Below are positions 31,493 to 42,700 of a stretch of DNA of 64,000 bases, piece by piece. A program made the position numbers and the translations under genes. This DNA is from Gigaspora rosea (Eukaryota > Glomeromycota > Glomeromycetes > Diversisporales > Gigasporaceae), in assembly GCA_003550325.1 (NCBI GenBank), contig QKWP01001222.1, positions 65,945-129,944 of the forward strand, read 5' to 3'. Under the pieces are notes generated by a model. The model saw only the letters and a program-made list of their open reading frames with translations. It was not told the DNA's origin and made no database searches. Each line of letters opens with the position of its first letter. Within the stretch, counting starts at the first letter, position 1.

Positions 31493-31755
31493 AATATAAT
31501 TATACATGAAATTAACATATATAACTAATATAAAATCTTTTTTCTTCATATAAAATATTTTAAACCGTCAAACAATAATAAATTTATAAATATAGGCAGC
31601 ATGATAGAGATATAAATTTTGCATAGCAAGTATAGTTCGTGTAATTAATTATAGCCAATAGCTATTTTTTATTATAAAAATCTATGCTTGTATTTCTTTT
31701 AGTATAAGATCTGCACTATAGTAAATCTATCTATTACATACGGATCTGCAATTAA

Positions 31756-32045
31756 GTATCATTTTACCAAATTTCATGTAAAATAAAAACAATACTACCA
31801 ATTTAATGTATTTTTAGGCTCTGAAAAGTTTATTTAGTGAATTGAATTAGAATAATTAGTAAAATTTTATGAATAATAAAATTTTATAGAATTTTATTAA
31901 TAAATTTTATAAAATCTTATGATTCACAATATTTTACTAATTAAATCTAACTTATTGTACTAGATAAACTTGTTCAGAGCCTAAAAATATATTAAATCAG
32001 CAGTATTCTTTTTATTTTACTTGAAATTTGGAGAAAAGATGCTTA
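31756..32045. repeat. Foldback repeat
   Basis: Left arm CAATTTAATGTATTTTTAGG CTCTGAA... is mirrored by the reverse complement of the right arm ending near 32045. Arms about 115 bp, short loop of AAAATTTTAT-type sequence. Confidence 0.65.
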
Positions 32046-32165
32046 AATTTGACTTTTTGATCAAAAATCCAAAATTATGCATCTATTTTCAAGTAAAATA
32101 AAAATAACTTTGCTAATTTGATATATTTTTATATATTGTACAAGTTTACTTAGTACATTAAGTTT

Positions 32166-32290
32166 TCATATAGTCATACCTCTATTTAAGCACCCAATTT
32201 TATGATGAACTTAAAACATAGTAAAAAACTATATTATAGTCACAAATCACTTATAATTACTATTACCATAAAATTTTGATTTTTTAACAA
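32166..32290. mobile_element. Left-end fragment of the pogo-like MITE family
   Basis: TATAGTCATACCTCTATTTA followed by AGCACCCAATTTTATGA and AACATAGTAAAAAACT matches the left subterminal part of the elements at 11903 and 46661. No right end found nearby. Confidence 0.55.
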
Positions 32291-32539
32291 TTTGATAACT
32301 ATAGGCTGTACTAAATTAAGTACAAAATATACAAAATATTTAATTTAGTACAGTAGAAAAACCAAATTTTTGAAAAATTTTGATTTTTGTTCTCAAATTA
32401 AATTTATAAAATATATAATTATACATCTATATTTTATTTTAATGAAATAAAAAATTTGTTAATTTAACAAAAATTATATTGACAAGCTTAAAAATATTAT
32501 ACGAAATATAAGTATAATATTAATTTAATTTTAAAAAAA

Positions 32540-33000
32540 TTTACAAATTTTGTAATATCTTTTGATTGAGTAATTAAAATTTAACGATTTTGGTACTATT
32601 TGAATCATCTCATTGAGATAATTCGAATAGTACTAAAATTATAAAATTTTGGCTAATAATAAACAAGATTTTAGTAAGTTAATAATGTTATAAAAAATTA
32701 ATTATCTTTATTATCTTTATATATAGTAGTCCAAATTCAATAATTTTGGCACTATTTGATTTGTCTCAATAAGACAGTTTGAATGGTACCAAAAATCATC
32801 AAATTTCAATTACCCAATTACAATAAATGATATATAGTGCAGTTTTATTATTATAAAACAGCGCTACAGATCGTTGTTTTGCAAATATCTTGTAATTGAG
32901 TAATCAAAATTTGACAATTTTGTACTATTCGAACTGCCTCATCAAGACGAATCTAATAATACCAAAATTATTAAATGTGAACTACTAGATATCATGATAT
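32540..33000. repeat. Three-module palindromic repeat, GATGAG-core family
   Basis: Three consecutive ~140-bp modules, each with a core like GAATCATCTCATTGAGATAA flanked by TGGTACTATT/AATAGTACTA. The layout is the same as at 42060-42520. Confidence 0.6.
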
Positions 33001-33029
33001 TAATAATTAAATAACAATATGTATATATC

Positions 33030-33041
33030 ACACCAGTGGTG
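33030..33041. repeat. Target site duplication of the LINE, left
   Basis: ACACCAGTGGTG, repeated exactly at 39270-39281 on the other side of the LINE. Confidence 0.8.
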
Positions 33042-33705
33042 GTTTTTTTTGTTGTTGTTAAGGTGAGGTTTTGCCTTTATCTTTATTAATAAAATATGTG
33101 AGATTCCTCGCGGGGTTTCTCAAATTACAAATTATTATACAAGAATTAAGACTCAGACTATAGATAAACTAATTCTATCTAAATTATCTGCAACCTAAAC
33201 CTACTAGAGTAGTTAAAACACACCTAGATTTGGATGTAGAGAATAGAGTTAGTAGGACAACTATATTTGATCCAATTGTATGACCAAATGTCTATTTTTC
33301 TAAGTGCTAGCCCAAGAGGTGGGCAAGTATTTGTATTGTTTTCATGTAATTGGTCTGGTAGACCACATATACAATTATAGGTATATAGAGCTTTGTTGTG
33401 TGAGAATGTGCGTGTGGATTTAGTAGATATAGAGTAAGAAGATTGTAATAGATTTGTGAAGATTTTTAGTTTGCAAGTTTTATGCAGTATGGTTTCTATA
33501 GCTGTTCATGAATTTTTTGTGAGATAAGCAAGAGGAGTTTAACAATAGTATTAGATGCATTTTTGTAAGAGGTATATTGAGATACAATATTGATAAGTGA
33601 TATAGAGATAAATACCTGAATTGTAGTATAAAAAGTTGTAGTATTAAAGGGTATAGATTGTGTAGAGGAAAAACAGTAGTGTGTTATGTGATTGTTGCAT
33701 AGTTG

Positions 33706-34620
33706 CTATAGTTCATTGGATATTATATCTGATAAGTCTGAAAAGGAAAAGTTTTTGATTGCATTTTGGATAATAGTTGATATATTGTTTGAATCTGGAC
33801 AAAGTAGCCAGTGGAGTTGGTGATTTGTTTGATTGCATGTAATACAAGTAGGATGTATTTGAAGAGAAGGATTTGTAGAAAGAAAATAAGAAAGGGTAGG
33901 AAGCATATGTAGTATACATTTAATTCGAAATGATTTTTGAAAACAAAGTTGAAAATTAGTATAGTTATATGTGCGCTTGTAGTTGTGATTGAGGTATAGC
34001 CAGGTTGCATTCCAATCAATTTGTCGAGAAAGGGAGATAAATTGTTGAATTTTGTGTTGAGAGGACCACATAGCAATAGTATGTGCATTACAGATATTTT
34101 TTATAGCATGACGTGTTGGTTGCTTAATATTATGTTTTTTGTAAATAAAAGTAAAAGATGGGTTATAAATATTATGGGGCTGAAATTCTAGAATAGGTGA
34201 GGAGAAGTGGCTTTTTGCAAGTTCATCAGCTTTATTGTTGTATTCATTATTGCTATGTGCTTGCACTTTGTGTAGTGTAATATTGAGAGAATATGATTTG
34301 ATGAGATTAATAAGGGTATGCCAAATAGGCCAGTAATTGTATGAATAGAGTTTGTTGTAATTATGAGTATGGGAAATAAGTGTATTGTACTTTGAAATAA
34401 TGGATTGAGAATCAGTATATATGTCTATATTACTATTTCAAGGACAAGTACAAATTGCAGATAGTATAGCAATTAGTTCAGCTTTGTATGAAGATGGCCA
34501 GTTTTGAATTTGTGCAGAAAAAAAGTGAGAGATATTGTTATTAAAAACTTGAATCCATGCAATCCCATAGAGCATCTTGGGTTGGAGATATTAATAACTG
34601 AACCATCAGTATAAAAACAA
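33706..34620 (-). pseudogene. LINE RNase H domain
   Basis: Motifs in order: SSYKAELIAILSAI (Glu), NIDIYTDSQSIISKY (Asp), NNKADELAKSHF (Asp). This is a normal RNase H1 triad apart from one upstream stop. The C-terminal tail has CTTCNQTN-like Cys/His pairs (CITCNQTNHQLHWLLCP), the usual LINE zinc-finger end. Open frame of 186 codons from 34266 down to 33706. Confidence 0.75.
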
Positions 34621-35942
34621 AAATTTGAAAGTATAGAATTAGATTGTGCTATAGATTGGAGTTTTGTGGTAGCTGAAGAAGTTAGAAAAATATCTAAAAT
34701 GGGGTTGTTGTGTATTATGATTTGGGGAAGGGAAGGAGTATTAATAAAATGACGAGATGCAATAGAATATAGCAGATCAAGATGATTAGCATTAAGTTGA
34801 AGTTTGTTTGTAAGTTGAGTATAGGTTTTTCTACCTAAGAATTTAGTAGATATAGTAGCTGATATATCTAAAGTACAGGCATTCTGAATTCTATTTGAAT
34901 TAAGAGAACATCCTGAGCAGGGAGTGCAATGTATATCAGGAGTAGGATATAGGGATGTAATGCTATAATCAGTTTGTATATTCCAATGTGTTATAGAAAT
35001 GGTATTCGTAGTATAGTTAAATCGTCGAGCTTTCCTGATTATAATTTCTTGTTCAAGATAGGAAATAAGCCAAGGTTTGGATTTAGGATTAAAGTGACCA
35101 GTTTGAAATAAAAGTGAATTAGGATTAGAAAGATATAAAGAGGAGCTAATATAGCGGGTAGTAGTGTTGGATAGAATTTTGTTTTCAAGTGCAAGAAACC
35201 AATTAGATGTTTTTCCTGGTATAAGATTAAGAATTCTAGGAGAAATATGTGATCAAAATAGAAGAGTTGTATTATTATAAGAAGTAAGTTGCTCTAGAAA
35301 TAAAATATGCTTTGAGCGTTGTTGACGTTTAAAAGTTATATATTGAGGGTGGTTGTAAAGAAGGGATTCAAGTGAAGTATAGGGGAGGTTGATAGTAAAT
35401 GGACGTAGAATTTCAGCATGTGCAGATATAGAAGATTCTAAGTGATTAAGAAGTTGAATTATCTTAAAAGTAGTAGTGTATTTGTTGGGACCATCAATAA
35501 TAGGATTAGAGTATTGTAGTATATTGGTAGTAGACTATAGATTGTTTTGTAATTGTTGTAATCGGATATGTGTACTATTACCAAGTAAATAAGGGTTGTT
35601 AAGTCAAAGTAAAAAGGTAGAAACATGATGTTGTAATTGTATATCCCAAATGTTTTTTATTCCATATATATTGTAATTAAGCATAGTACTGTTAGGTATA
35701 TTTTTGGCAAGCCTTGCTTTATGTTTAGCAACAGTGAGGTATTTAGAAAGGATTTTGTTACATGTTGAATGAGGAAAAATTATATTGTGAATGCGATACT
35801 CAAGAATAGGTATAATAACATTGTTAATAATATAACATGCTTGCTTATTAGTAATTTGTTTAGTGTCAAGTGGGTTGATAAGCTCAAAAGCTTCTTGATT
35901 AATTAGTTTAGACTGTATTGTTGATTTTGATGAAGTGGAAAA

Positions 35943-37160
35943 CTAGCATCCAAGAAATTTAAAAGGTGTTGTAGGAGGCTGACATTGAATATTGTAGCTT
36001 AAAAAAGGAATAGAAGGTGTATGTATAGAGTTGGATACAAGAATAGATTTTTGTGGATTGACTTTAATATTGGCCATTTGGTAGAATGAAGATGCTGTAT
36101 GAAGAATATTTTCTAGTTGCTGTTGGGATTCAGCAATCCATAGAGTGTAATCCATATATGCAAGAACAGATGTTGATACTTGATGGGAGTCAAAAGTATT
36201 TGGAGATATACTAAAAAGCCAAGATACAGAGGATTGGTAGCCTGTGTAAGAATTAGAAATTTTGGTGATAAGAGGATCATAATAGATTCGCCAAAAGAGA
36301 GGTGTAATAGTTTCACCCTGATGTATTCCATCATGAACTTCATAAGAAGGTGTAAGCCCCAGATTAGTAATTACTCTATTGGTTCTTTGTGTAAGAAGAT
36401 TGGTAAGAGTTGTTATAAAGTGTGGTGGCATATTAAGTCTTTTAAGGGATAAAATAAAGAGATCTATGTTGACTGAGTCATATGCTTTGCTCATATCCTG
36501 AGACAAAAGCCAGATCTCCTTTTGATTACAGTTTGCATCTTCAATAAAATTGTTGAGAATATGAATTGGAATATTAGTACTATTGCCAGGAAGTGCAACA
36601 TAGTTGTATGGATTAAGGATATTGTAAGAGAAAAAACAGAATTTAGTCGATTAGTAAGAATTTTAGTATATAGTTTTTTAATATGTTCAATAAGGCTGAT
36701 TTGTCGTGTATTGTGTAAATGTCCATCAAAGGTTGGTTTTTTGGAAATAGGAAAAATGCGCCCATCTTCCCATTGTTTGGGAATTGAGTCAGATATTAAA
36801 CACCGGTTCAATAGTGCTGTAATAGCAGTAATAGTTTGCAAACCTTCATGCTTAAGCATTTCATAGCTAATGCCAGAAGGACCACATGCTTTGTTGTTTG
36901 AGAAATTATTGATAGTATTGATAGTTTCTGCTAGAGTAATTGGTACTAAATTAGGGTTGTACCATTCAGGTATAATATTGGGTTTGGGTGAGTATTCCGA
37001 TTGCCAGTCAGTAGAGTAGATGTGTTGATTATAGGTATAGTTAGTGGTCTATTGGCAAAAATGTGATCGGATATAATCTTTAATTTCTGTAGGGTCTGTA
37101 AGAATATTTGTTTGAGTTTTTATATTATTAAAATAAACTGGATCAGTGTGACGGTTAAGA
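35943..37160 (-). pseudogene. LINE reverse transcriptase domain, YMDD changed to YMDY
   Basis: Motifs: NNKACGPSGISYEMLKH (region 1-2), RQISLIEHIKKLYTKILTNR, QDMSKAYDSVN (box A Asp), GIHQGETITPLFWRIYYDPL (box B), VLAYMDYTLWIAES (box C). Box C should read YMDD; the second Asp is Tyr (TAC, complement of 36147-36149), which by itself would abolish polymerisation. The frame also breaks near 36500. Open pieces are 36859-36491 and 36506-35943. Confidence 0.85.
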
Positions 37161-37166
37161 ATGCTA

Positions 37167-37686
37167 TTAATCATTTAGTTGAATAAGTAAGTAGTCTTTC
37201 ACATCTGGTGTTGATAGCTGTTTTAATGTGATGTCTAAGATGATAGGAATTTTCAAAATTTCTAGTATTGTATAGGGTTTTCCAGTATGTTTTAGTTTGA
37301 AGTAACCAATTAGATAGGTCTGATTGGCAAGTAGGTGGAGATGGAATAGAAAATTGATGCTTAGAGTTAATATTTCGAATATAAGCAAAGACTGTAGTAG
37401 GTATAGGTTGGTTGTGTGATAGTGAATATTTGGTTGTTGCATAACATTTCCAATAATTTTGAGGTCCATGTGTAGTTCTGTAGTTTGGAAGTAAAAGCAT
37501 GATAAAAATTTCAAACTGTAAACTTTTTGTTGGGATAAATTTGAGAGCATCATTAATAATACTAGTTTGGATCTTGTGCCATGTACATTCTATAGATTCA
37601 GTAGAGCTATGAAAAAGAGGAGTATTGTTGTGAATAATGTTGTATTGACACTGTGAAGAAAATTCATCCCATTTTGCTTGATCCAT
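37167..37686 (-). pseudogene. LINE linker between endonuclease and RT
   Basis: A 171-codon open piece (MDQAKWDEFSSQCQYNI...), Trp- and Tyr-rich helical, located where LINEs have the poorly conserved segment upstream of RT. Continues into the RT reading after a stop at 37171. Confidence 0.5.
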
Positions 37687-37789
37687 AAGTTTGTATTGAA
37701 AGATTCTTCGTTTGCAGCGTGTTTTGTGTCAAAGTTTTGAGGATAGTGCAAATGGAAATATCCATTTAGAAATAAGAATAAGATGGTCA

Positions 37790-38693
37790 CGATGAGTAGT
37801 AGATAGGGGTGATTGAAGTGAAAAATCTATAAGGTATGGTATTATTGTACATGTGCCCATATATAGTCAATACGGCTACTTGAATCACTATGCTGCCAGA
37901 TGTGTTGGGTATTGTTAGTATGATCAGCCAATTCATAGATACTATTGTGATATAAGTAAGAGAGAAGTTTAGTTTTAGCAGTAGAGTTATTAATTAAAGA
38001 AGGTGATGTATTAAAATCGTCTAAGATGATAGGGTGTAAATTTAAAGAGAGTGCATCTTGTATCTATGATATAATAGCTTCTTGAGATAGGTTTCGTATT
38101 TGTTGGTTGGTTGAAGAAAGGTATACAGAAATAATTCAGAATTTAAAATCATGTTTAAAGAACAGATCAATTGCAACTGCTCCTCTAGGATGTGTAATTA
38201 CATTATAAATATGGGATTTTATAGAGTTATTAACCATAATGCCAGTGCCTTCAGCAGAGTTGTTTAGACAAGACCAAAAATATGTGAATTGCTTGTTGTT
38301 AAAAAACTTTTTGGGTTTAGACTCAGCAAGTTTGGTTTCAGTTATGCTACAAATTTGAATATTGTTAGAAAAGCAGAATTCTTCCCAAAGTTGTCTTTTG
38401 AGAGGAGCATTGTAGCCTTGGACATTGTGTGTAGCAATATTAAGGTTAAGAGTTGATTGTAAGGGTATAGAGTTATCTAATTGGGAAGTTGTTGCAAAAG
38501 ATAAAGGATTGTTTTCTTGGTAGTTGTTATATAAGGATTTAATAGGTAAGTTATAATAGATAGAAAATTGGTTAGATAGTAGTAAGATATGATTTGGAAG
38601 AAGTTTATCTTCAGTACTAAGATATACATGGGTCTCTAATGTAATTATATTTATAGATATTTTATAAGGATGGGTAAAGGATTGTTTGAGCAA
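37790..38693 (-). pseudogene. LINE endonuclease (APE/EEP-type) domain
   Basis: Motifs: LNIATHNVQGYN (Asn), ICSITETKLAES (Glu), ISVYLSSTNQQ, ILDDFNTSP (Asp/Asn of the GDFN motif, Gly changed to Asp), SSSRIDYIWAH (RIDY motif). The pieces are in the normal order. Stops at about 38136 and 38070 break the frame. The catalytic His motif is not clear. Confidence 0.7.
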
Positions 38694-39114
38694 ATGTTTG
38701 TAAAGATTTAAGAGTTTGTAATTTTGGTAATAGAGGAAGGTTATGTTTTTGTAAAAATAAATTATAGCAANTGTAGCAATATTAAGGTTAAGAGTTGATT
38801 GTGAGAGTATAGAGTTATCTAATTGGGAAGTTGTTGCAAAAGATAAAGGATTGTTTTCTTGGTAGTTGTTATGTAAGGATTTAATAGGTGAGTTATAATA
38901 GATAGGGAATTGTTAGGTAGTAGTAAGATATGATTTGGAAGAAGTTTTCTTCAGTACTAAGATATACATGGGTCTCTAATGTAATTATATTTATAGATAT
39001 TTTATAAGGATGAGTAAAGGATAGTTTGAGCAAATGTTTAGTAAAGGATTTAAGAGTTTGTAATTTTGGTAATAGAGAAAGGTTATGTTTTTGTAAAAAT
39101 AAATTATAGCACGT
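38428..39114. other. Assembly join: ~340-bp imperfect duplication around a single N
   Basis: 38428-38770 and 38772-39114 are near-identical but differ at several bases and by a small deletion, with N at 38771. Two alternative copies (haplotypes or paralogous LINEs) appear to have been placed end to end. Confidence 0.7.
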
Positions 39115-39219
39115 TTCCTCAGAGTGATATGATATAATGTTATCTGAGGAGCTTTTTGTGTCTTTTACAAGGTCACTCACCGTTTTAGGCTCAGCTCTCA
39201 CAGCTGCGCAGGTATCCAT
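39115..39219 (-). pseudogene. LINE N-terminal segment
   Basis: The first ATG inside the element is at 39219 (MDTCAAVRAEP...). The frame continues through SDLVKDTKSSSDNIISYHSE toward the endonuclease. An upstream ATG at 39273 lies in the target duplication and is not part of the element. Confidence 0.45.
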
Positions 39220-39269
39220 AGTCTGTCCTGTACATTGGATCTGACTGTCATTATAATGGACCTCCGTGT

Positions 39270-39549
39270 ACACCAGTGGTGTTCAACACTAGTAAATACA
39301 AATTATTATATTCAAAAAATTTTTTTACCATTAGGGTTAGGGTTAGGGTTCATGTTAAGGTTTGGGTTAGAGTTAGTATATACCAAAATTTTGCAAGAAA
39401 TTTATTTTGTTAGAACATAAAGATAGGTTTCTTAGACAGAATTTTTCAATAAGACAATTTTTGAAAAAACACTTTTTTTCGAAAAATTTGGGTTACACCT
39501 ATGTATTTTGATTGACCAAAACACATGTCGCATTGAACACCAGTGGTGT
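39270..39549. mobile_element. MITE with CACCAGTGGTG ends and internal TTAGGG repeats
   Basis: The ends CACCAGTGGTGTTCAA and the reverse complement CACCAGTGGTGTTCAATGCG are inverted repeats. The LINE inserted inside the left one, which made the 12-bp duplication (39270-39281). At 39333-39354 it holds TTAGGGTTAGGGTTAGGGTT. The interior AAAATTTTGCAAGAAATTT and TTTGTTAGAACATAAAGA also occur in the MITE at 63693-63942. Confidence 0.65.
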
Positions 39550-39779
39550 GCTTTATCAACGTCCTTAAATAATTTTTATAAAAATTTAATAATTTTAATA
39601 TTATTCTATTTATCTTAATGAGATATTTCAAATAATATAAAAGTGATCAAATTCTTTTACTAAACTATTATATTTATTAAAAATAATTTGTGGTACAATT
39701 TTGTATAAGCCATACAAAATAAATTAACTCTTTTTGACGATTATCTGGTCCAAATTTTTTATGGAAGAAAAACAAAAAG

Positions 39780-40250
39780 TTTCTTGTTAGAGCGTTGCCT
39801 ATACTTTATGTATAGTAGGATAATACAAGAATATAGTTTTTATAAAGGTCAACTACACTTCTTGGGACTCCTTTATATATTCAGCATGCAAGCCAAAAGT
39901 GTTTTTCTACAAGATAACTAGCAGGAGGTTGCGCTCTTGTACAAGAAATTTTGGTAGAAATATAAATATAGTGTCTTCGTTAATGAAGTAACTTGTGGTA
40001 AAACAGTGAGAAACAACAAGAAAATGAGTTTTATTTTTTTTTACTTTCCTCCAAGTTTGTTTTAAGTGACATCTTTCGCCCTTTTGGATTTTTCGAAATT
40101 TTTGCCAAAAAGTGGGAATCCTAGCTTACCCCTCCAAAAGATCAATAGTGTTTACTTTTTCCAAATTGGGTATGCATTCCTGAATTGTAACTGGTGCTAT
40201 TATGAGCGAGTTTGGATAATGTGTTATGGAATTGTGAAGGGCACATAAAG
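39780..40250 (+). pseudogene. Decayed copy of an unknown repeated ORF (copy B)
   Basis: Plus-strand relative of 26050-26480 (see there). Frames shift at about 39960 and 40060. The last open piece is 60 codons from 40066. Confidence 0.5.
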
Positions 40251-40536
40251 AATTTCTTACCTGGTTATAAAGTTTGAAACGCAGTATTTCATTTTATTGT
40301 ACATAAAATAAATGGGGGTATTGTGGTCAGGTTAAAGTTTTTACTAATAAAAATTTTTAATAAGCAAGTAGATTTTTGTATAATTTTTATAATTTGAACT
40401 ATACTTAATAAAGAATAAATTACTATAAAAAAATCTTTATATTATATATAGTTTTAGATATAAATAATTAGTACACAAATATAATATAAAAACTAAATTC
40501 TAGGAGGTATTGTGGCCAATTATTTGACAGGCAGCG

Positions 40537-40840
40537 AATAACTTTTGATCTACTGGTCTGTTTTGGATGATTTTACTACCAAAATGACCATCTCGGTGAG
40601 ACGATTCTAACAAGCACAAAATCATTAAAATCCAATCACGGGATCCCAAGATCGTTAAAGTAAATATATAAAAATTTTGCAGATTTACTAATATAAGTTT
40701 ATAAAATAAGATAAATTTATATCAATCTCAGGACCCCGTAATTGGATTTTGACAATTTTATGCTTGTTAGAATCATCTTACTGCGATGGTCATTTTGGTA
40801 GTTAAATTGTCCAAAACGGACAGTAAATCAAAAGTTATTA
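40537..40840. repeat. Palindrome, GATGAG-core family
   Basis: Left arm AATAACTTTTGATCTACTGG then CCAAAATGACCATCTCGGTG; right arm is its reverse complement with mismatches, ending AAAAGTTATT. Arms about 135 bp. Confidence 0.75.
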
Positions 40841-40870
40841 ACTATTAAATATTCTATATATATTTAATAA

Positions 40871-41347
40871 TTAAAGGTAGGGTAAATGTAGATCATTTTT
40901 CATATGATCTGCATGGTATTACAGATTTTTATATAGTAAATAAAAATTAGCTACAAGCAAAATTTTTTAATGCTCTAACGAATTTTTACCAAAATTTCAC
41001 AACGTGCAGATAATAACTTTCTATTTATAGTAATAATAATTTCGAAACTTGTTTTATTTAAGAAAATTCCACTTCGAATATTACCGAAGTTTACCCAGGT
41101 GGCTCTATGTTTTTCCAAGGTGACACAAAGGGACCAAATAGTTCATTAATATTCGAAGTGAAATTTTCTCAAATAAAACAAGTTTCGAAATTATTATTAC
41201 TATAAATAGAAAGTTCTTACTAGCACGTTGTGAAATTTTGGTAAAAATTCATTAAAGCATTAAAAAATTTTGCTTGTAGCGAATTTTTATAATCTGTAAT
41301 ACCATGCAGATCATATGAAAAATGATTTACGTTTACCCTACCCTTAA
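40871..41347. mobile_element. Foldback element of the TTAAGG family with ~200-bp arms
   Basis: Left TTAAAGGTAGGGTAAATGTA, right in reverse complement TTAAGGGTAGGGTAAACGTA. The arms match almost through the whole element, leaving about 60 bp of loop around 41100-41140. Confidence 0.8.
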
Positions 41348-41387
41348 TTCAAACATGTACAAAAACCTATATTTTGCATAAATGATA

Positions 41388-41504
41388 ATATCTTGTGATC
41401 TAGTGATCGGAATTGGACGAAATTTATACCATTCAATTCATCTCGATGAGACGAATTGAATGGTATAAATTTCACCCAATTCTGATCACTAGATCACAAG
41501 ATAT
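41388..41504. repeat. Near-perfect hairpin, GATGAG core
   Basis: ATATCTTGTGATCTAGTGAT ... core CATCTCGATGAGACG ... ATCACTAGATCACAAGATAT. Arms about 55 bp with two or three mismatches. Confidence 0.85.
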
Positions 41505-42059
41505 TTCACTTGGCCACAATACTCTCCTGGACACAATACCTTCATTTACTTTGTAACACTTTGGTAGAAGTGGTCTACGCAGTGTAATACAATTTTTATA
41601 GTCTAGTATAGGCTTAATAACACCTTCATAGTCTATTTTTTCTTTATTTTTTCTTGGTTTTTCTTTTTGTTTTATTTTTTTTGGATATATAATTTTGGTT
41701 TTTGGTTAGTTTGTTGTTGGGTATGTGTCTTGTTCCCCCTTTTAATTATCCCTTTTTTTATTTTTCTTTATGAGAAGCTCAGAGAAGAAGTTTTTAAAGA
41801 AGTGGATTATAAAGCATAGTTAGTTTGTAACTATAGCTAACAGAAATTATTTGATTTATATGTAAATTAGTATGACAGGTTGCATCTGAGCACAATTTTG
41901 CAGCTAAATAAGGTCAAATTCTGTTGTTTTCATGTTATCATGTACTAGGAAAAGTTAATTTTTTTTAGTAATAAAACTTAATCAGATTTGGCAAGACTAT
42001 CAAAGTTTAAAAAAAAATTTTGTATAAGAATTTAATTTTTTTATTTTTAAATTTTTATT

Positions 42060-42520
42060 AAAATTGTATTACAACTGTTTTTATAAATATTTTGTGCTAC
42101 CATAATTGGAATTTAATAAATTTAGTATCATTTAAACTGTCTCATTGAGATGAATCAAATGGTATCAAAATAATTAAATTTATGCTGAACTTAGCAAGAT
42201 ATTAATTATTTAATAATTTTTATAAATACCTAATTATCTCTATATGCAGTAGTTCAAATTTGATGATTTTAGTACCATTCGATTCATCTTGATAAGGCGG
42301 TTCAAATGGTATCAAAATTCTTGAATTTTGATTACTTGATCACAAGATATTTGCAAAAAATAATTTGTGGCGCAGTTCTATTTTTGAAGAACTGCATCAC
42401 AAATAGTTTTTGCTAATATCTTATAATTGGGTAATTGAAATTCAATAATTTTGATACTATTCAACCCACCTCATTGAGACGAATCGAAAAGTACTAAAAT
42501 TGTTAAATTTGGGCTGCTGC
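42060..42520. repeat. Three-module palindromic repeat, GATGAG-core family, second locus
   Basis: Three modules with cores at about 42140, 42287 and 42470 (CTCATTGAGATGAATC, CATCTTGATAAGGCG, CTCATTGAGACGAATC). Between modules 2 and 3 there is an extra hairpin, GCAGTTCTATTTTTGAAGAA followed by CTGC. Same layout as 32540-33000. Confidence 0.65.
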
Positions 42521-42532
42521 ATATAGAGTTAA

Positions 42533-42700
42533 TTAAGGGTAGAGGGTACACAAATTACTTTTTATAGTAATCATATAGTAGATCATTTTATAATAGCATA
42601 TCAATTGTGTCTATTGTACTACACAAGTAAATCTTGTACTATCCAAAAAATTTTATAATAACAAATCAAGTGATCGTTATGTGATACCCTCTATCCTTAA
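42533..42700. mobile_element. 168-bp MITE, TTAAGG family
   Basis: Ends TTAAGGGTAGAGGGTACACA and reverse complement TTAAGGATAGAGGGTATCAC. Confidence 0.7.

Larger units (their letters stand above)
33042..39269 (-). mobile_element. LINE (non-LTR retrotransposon) with endonuclease, RT and RNase H, inactive
   Basis: Minus-strand element bounded by an exact 12-bp duplication. The 3' end (33042 side) is an A-run after CCTCACCTTAACAACAAC. Domain order, 5' to 3' on the minus strand, is N-terminal segment, apurinic-type endonuclease, reverse transcriptase and RNase H. It needs several frame changes and has a mutated RT active site. About 340 bp (38428-38770 and 38772-39114) are duplicated around an N at 38771, so the real length is near 5.9 kb. 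No separate ORF1 was seen; the copy may be 5'-truncated. Its 3' tail is shared with the SINE-like elements. Confidence 0.85.
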
